Below are positions 36,293 through 38,126 of a stretch of 38,126 nt of DNA, in pieces. The number at the start of each line of letters is the position of its first letter. Within the stretch, counting starts at the first letter, position 1. The position numbers and the translations under genes are program-made. The notes below the pieces were generated by a model, which was given only the letters and a program-made list of their open reading frames with translations, did no database searches and was not told the origin of the DNA. The stretch is from positions 1 to 38,126 of the forward strand of contig JAOACA010000001.1 of NCBI GenBank assembly GCA_026418075.1, read 5' to 3'. Origin of the DNA: Candidatus Bipolaricaulota bacterium. GTDB taxonomy: Bacteria > Bipolaricaulota > Bipolaricaulia > Bipolaricaulales > Bipolaricaulaceae.

Positions 36293-37159
36293 CTACCGCT
36301 CCTCGGGGATCCCCGCCCCGAACAGCCCCTCGGGGCGGAAGAGGAACACGCCGACCATGATGAGGAGGGCCACCGCGGTCCGGAGGTAGGACCCGCCGGG
36401 GACGAGGAACACGACCAGGACCTCGGCGAAGGCGAGGATCACCGCCCCGATCACGCTCCCCTTGAGGCTCCCCAGGCCCCCCAGGACCACCGCGGCGAGA
36501 ACGATCACGAGGGGGTGGCTCCACATCTTCGGCTCCACGGGGAAGAGGGGGGCCACGGCCAACCCCGCCAGGGCCGCAAGGAGGAACCCCAGGGCCATCA
36601 CGACCGCCGTCACCCGGTTCACGTTCATCCCCATGAGGTTTGCCACCTCCCGGTCTTGGGCGCAGGCGCGGATCGCCAGCCCCAGCCGGGTCCGGGAAAG
36701 GAGGAACCACACCCCCACCAGGCTGACCACCGCCAGCCCCAGGGCCGCCGCCTCCTGGTGCCCGACCCGGACCCCGGCGATGGAGGTGTAGCCCGGAAAG
36801 GCAGGGGGAACGTAGAGGAGGTCCGCGGTGAACAGCACATGGCAGACTTCCTGGAGGAGGACGGCGAGGGCGAGGGTGGAGAGGAGCACCGTGGCCTCAA
36901 GCTCCCGCACCGGTTCCACGAACAGCTTGTAGAGGGCAAGACCGATTCCCGCCACGGCGAGCACGGCCAGGGGGGCGGCGAGGGGGAGGCCCAGGCCTCC
37001 GCCCGCGAGGGCGAAGAGGGCGTAGGCGGCGAGCATGTAGAACGCGGTGTGGGCGAGGTTGAGGATCCGGCCGACTCCAAACACGAGGCCGAACCCCAGG
37101 GCGAGCATGGCGTACACCCCGCTCCGCACCATGCCGTTGACGAGAATATCCGCGATCAT
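36293..37159 (-). CDS. livH: LivH-like ABC permease
   Basis: ILVNGMVRSGVYAMLALGFGLVFGVGRILNLAHTAFYMLAAY; RTRLGLAIRACAQDREVANLMGMNVNRVTA; VVLGGLGSLKGSVIGA. Confidence 0.93.
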   Translation of the reverse strand: MIADILVNGMVRSGVYAMLALGFGLVFGVGRILNLAHTAFYMLAAYALFALAGGGLGLPLAAPLAVLAVAGIGLALYKLFVEPVRELEATVLLSTLALAVLLQEVCHVLFTADLLYVPPAFPGYTSIAGVRVGHQEAAALGLAVVSLVGVWFLLSRTRLGLAIRACAQDREVANLMGMNVNRVTAVVMALGFLLAALAGLAVAPLFPVEPKMWSHPLVIVLAAVVLGGLGSLKGSVIGAVILAFAEVLVVFLVPGGSYLRTAVALLIMVGVFLFRPEGLFGAGIPEER

Positions 37160-37164
37160 GAAGG

Positions 37165-37190
37165 GGGCCGGGCCCCGGAGGGCCCGGCCC
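37165..37190 (-). terminator. Intercistronic GC hairpin between livJ and livH (terminator-like/attenuator or mRNA-stabilising; no U-tract)
   Basis: Minus strand GGGCCGGGCCC-TCCG-GGGCCCGGCCC: perfect 11-bp stem, C(UCCG)G loop of UNCG class. Confidence 0.6.
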
Positions 37191-37196
37191 GCGGAT

Positions 37197-38126
37197 CTAC
37201 TTCCCCTTCCAGTGGGCGACGACCCACGGCGGGATCTGGTAGGGGACCGTGCCGGCGAACCCCACGACGTAGTTGGGGCGGCCCGCGTCCGGCCGCCACT
37301 CCCGCGGCCAGAACGCCTTGGGCGCCCCGTCCTGCCACTGGACCCCCAGGCCGGTGAGGTGCTCCGGACCCCACAGGGGATCGTGGGTCTTGTCGAACAC
37401 GATCCGGCCGATGGTCCCGACGTAGTCGGTGGCCTCGAGGGCGGCAATCACGGCGTCGGTCCCGAGGGAGCCGGCGCGGCGGATCGCATCGACCAGGATG
37501 TAGATCGCGTCGTAGGTCCCGGCGGTGTAGAGGAGAGTTCCCCAAACCGGGCCCGGTAGGCGTCGATGAACGGGACGGTCTTCGGGGTCACCGCCACCCC
37601 GTCGGCGTAGATCCCCACGGTGGCCGCGTACGCCCCGTACCCCCCGGTGGCCTCCAGCCACCCCTGGGACTGGGCCTCGACGTTGATCCCCACCGCGGCC
37701 ACGGGGATCTGGAGCCGGCCCCAGTCCCGGCCGAACACCACCCCCACCGGACCCGAAAGGACGGTGAACACGATGTGGGCCCCGGCCCGCTCGATCGCCG
37801 TGAGCTCCGCCGTCAGGCTCGTGGCCAGGGGGGAGGGCCGCCAGGTCCCAACGTGCTTCCCTCCCAACCCCCCCACCGCCAGCGGCGCGTTCACCTGGAG
37901 GGTGAGGAAGGTCACGATCGGGCTCGCCCACTCCGCCTGCTCCGCCAGCACCGCCACCTTGGGCTCGGCGATCCCCAGCTCCCGGCGGAAGAGGTCCATC
38001 ACCTCCCGGAGCTGGATGAACGAGGCCTGGGCGAGGTAGGTGGACCGGGCCGGGGTCACCCGGAACAGGTACTTGTACCGGCCGTAGTTTTTGTCGACGC
38101 GGCCCTCGAGAAGCTTGTTCTCCGCC
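37197..38126 (-). CDS. LivJ-like periplasmic substrate-binding protein; 5' end outside the window, split by a 1-nt frameshift near 37540
   Basis: Frame 1 ...NKLLEGRVDKNYGRYKYLFRVTPARSTYLAQ...VPFIDAYRARFG; frame 2 continues TLLYTAGTYDAIYILVDAIRRAGSLGTDAVIAALEATDYVGTIGRIVFDKTHDPLWGPE to the stop at 37197. Confidence 0.85.
   Translation of the reverse strand, partial: GGEQASRGPRRQKLRPVQVPVPGDPGPVHLPRPGLVHPAPGGDGPLPPGAGDRRAQGGGAGGAGGVGEPDRDLPHPPGERAAGGGGVGREARWDLAALPPGHEPDGGAHGDRAGRGPHRVHRPFGSGGGGVRPGLGPAPDPRGRGGDQRRGPVPGVAGGHRGVRGVRGHRGDLRRRGGGDPEDRPVHRRLPGPVWGTLLYTAGTYDAIYILVDAIRRAGSLGTDAVIAALEATDYVGTIGRIVFDKTHDPLWGPEHLTGLGVQWQDGAPKAFWPREWRPDAGRPNYVVGFAGTVPYQIPPWVVAHWKGK

Noticed and set aside
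1-38126. CRISPR arrays, tRNA/rRNA genes, transposases, tandem repeats
   Set aside because: Reading both strands showed no regularly spaced repeats, no tRNA-like TpsiC/acceptor signatures outside coding sequence, and no transposase or integrase translation.

Overview
GC-rich (~70%), gene-dense bacterial chromosome segment with about 35 CDSs and no rRNA, tRNA, CRISPR or transposase that I can see. Blocks from left to right: (1) a minus-strand operon metK > EndoQ-like PHP endonuclease > CaiB/BaiF CoA-transferase > class-V aminotransferase; (2) plus-strand ndk-valS-uppS-cdsA; (3) minus-strand NifU-like / TldD / MTH1187-family; (4) plus-strand DNA pol III delta'-like / PSP1 (RicT-like); (5) a membrane-anchored hypothetical, a stand-alone EF-G, a secreted hypothetical and pgsA, with pgsA divergent from a DUF4438 protein; (6) a low-GC island (~18.4-19.2 kb) with a small ORF carrying an extended perfect Shine-Dalgarno; (7) an ATP-grasp / double-GNAT convergent pair and sfsA; (8) a minus-strand RNA-repair-type operon thpR > archease > rtcB > secreted WD40 > methyltransferase > TIM-barrel isomerase > FmdE-like (frameshifted), downstream of recA > recX > ispF; (9) an SDR > serine palmitoyltransferase-like > acyl-CoA ligase > livG > livF run facing a convergent livJ (frameshifted, truncated by the window edge) > livH > livM unit. 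Strongest second-look items: the RNA-repair operon with new partners, a possible sphingolipid-type cassette, the EndoQ operon, a recurrent leaderless-promoter architecture (-10 TANNNT 6-9 nt before the start codon), a back-to-back promoter with overlapping -35 boxes, a GC-only hairpin with a UNCG loop abutting livH, a LivM permease with a C-terminal zinc ribbon, and the low-GC island. All functional calls come from reading the translations; no database search was run.
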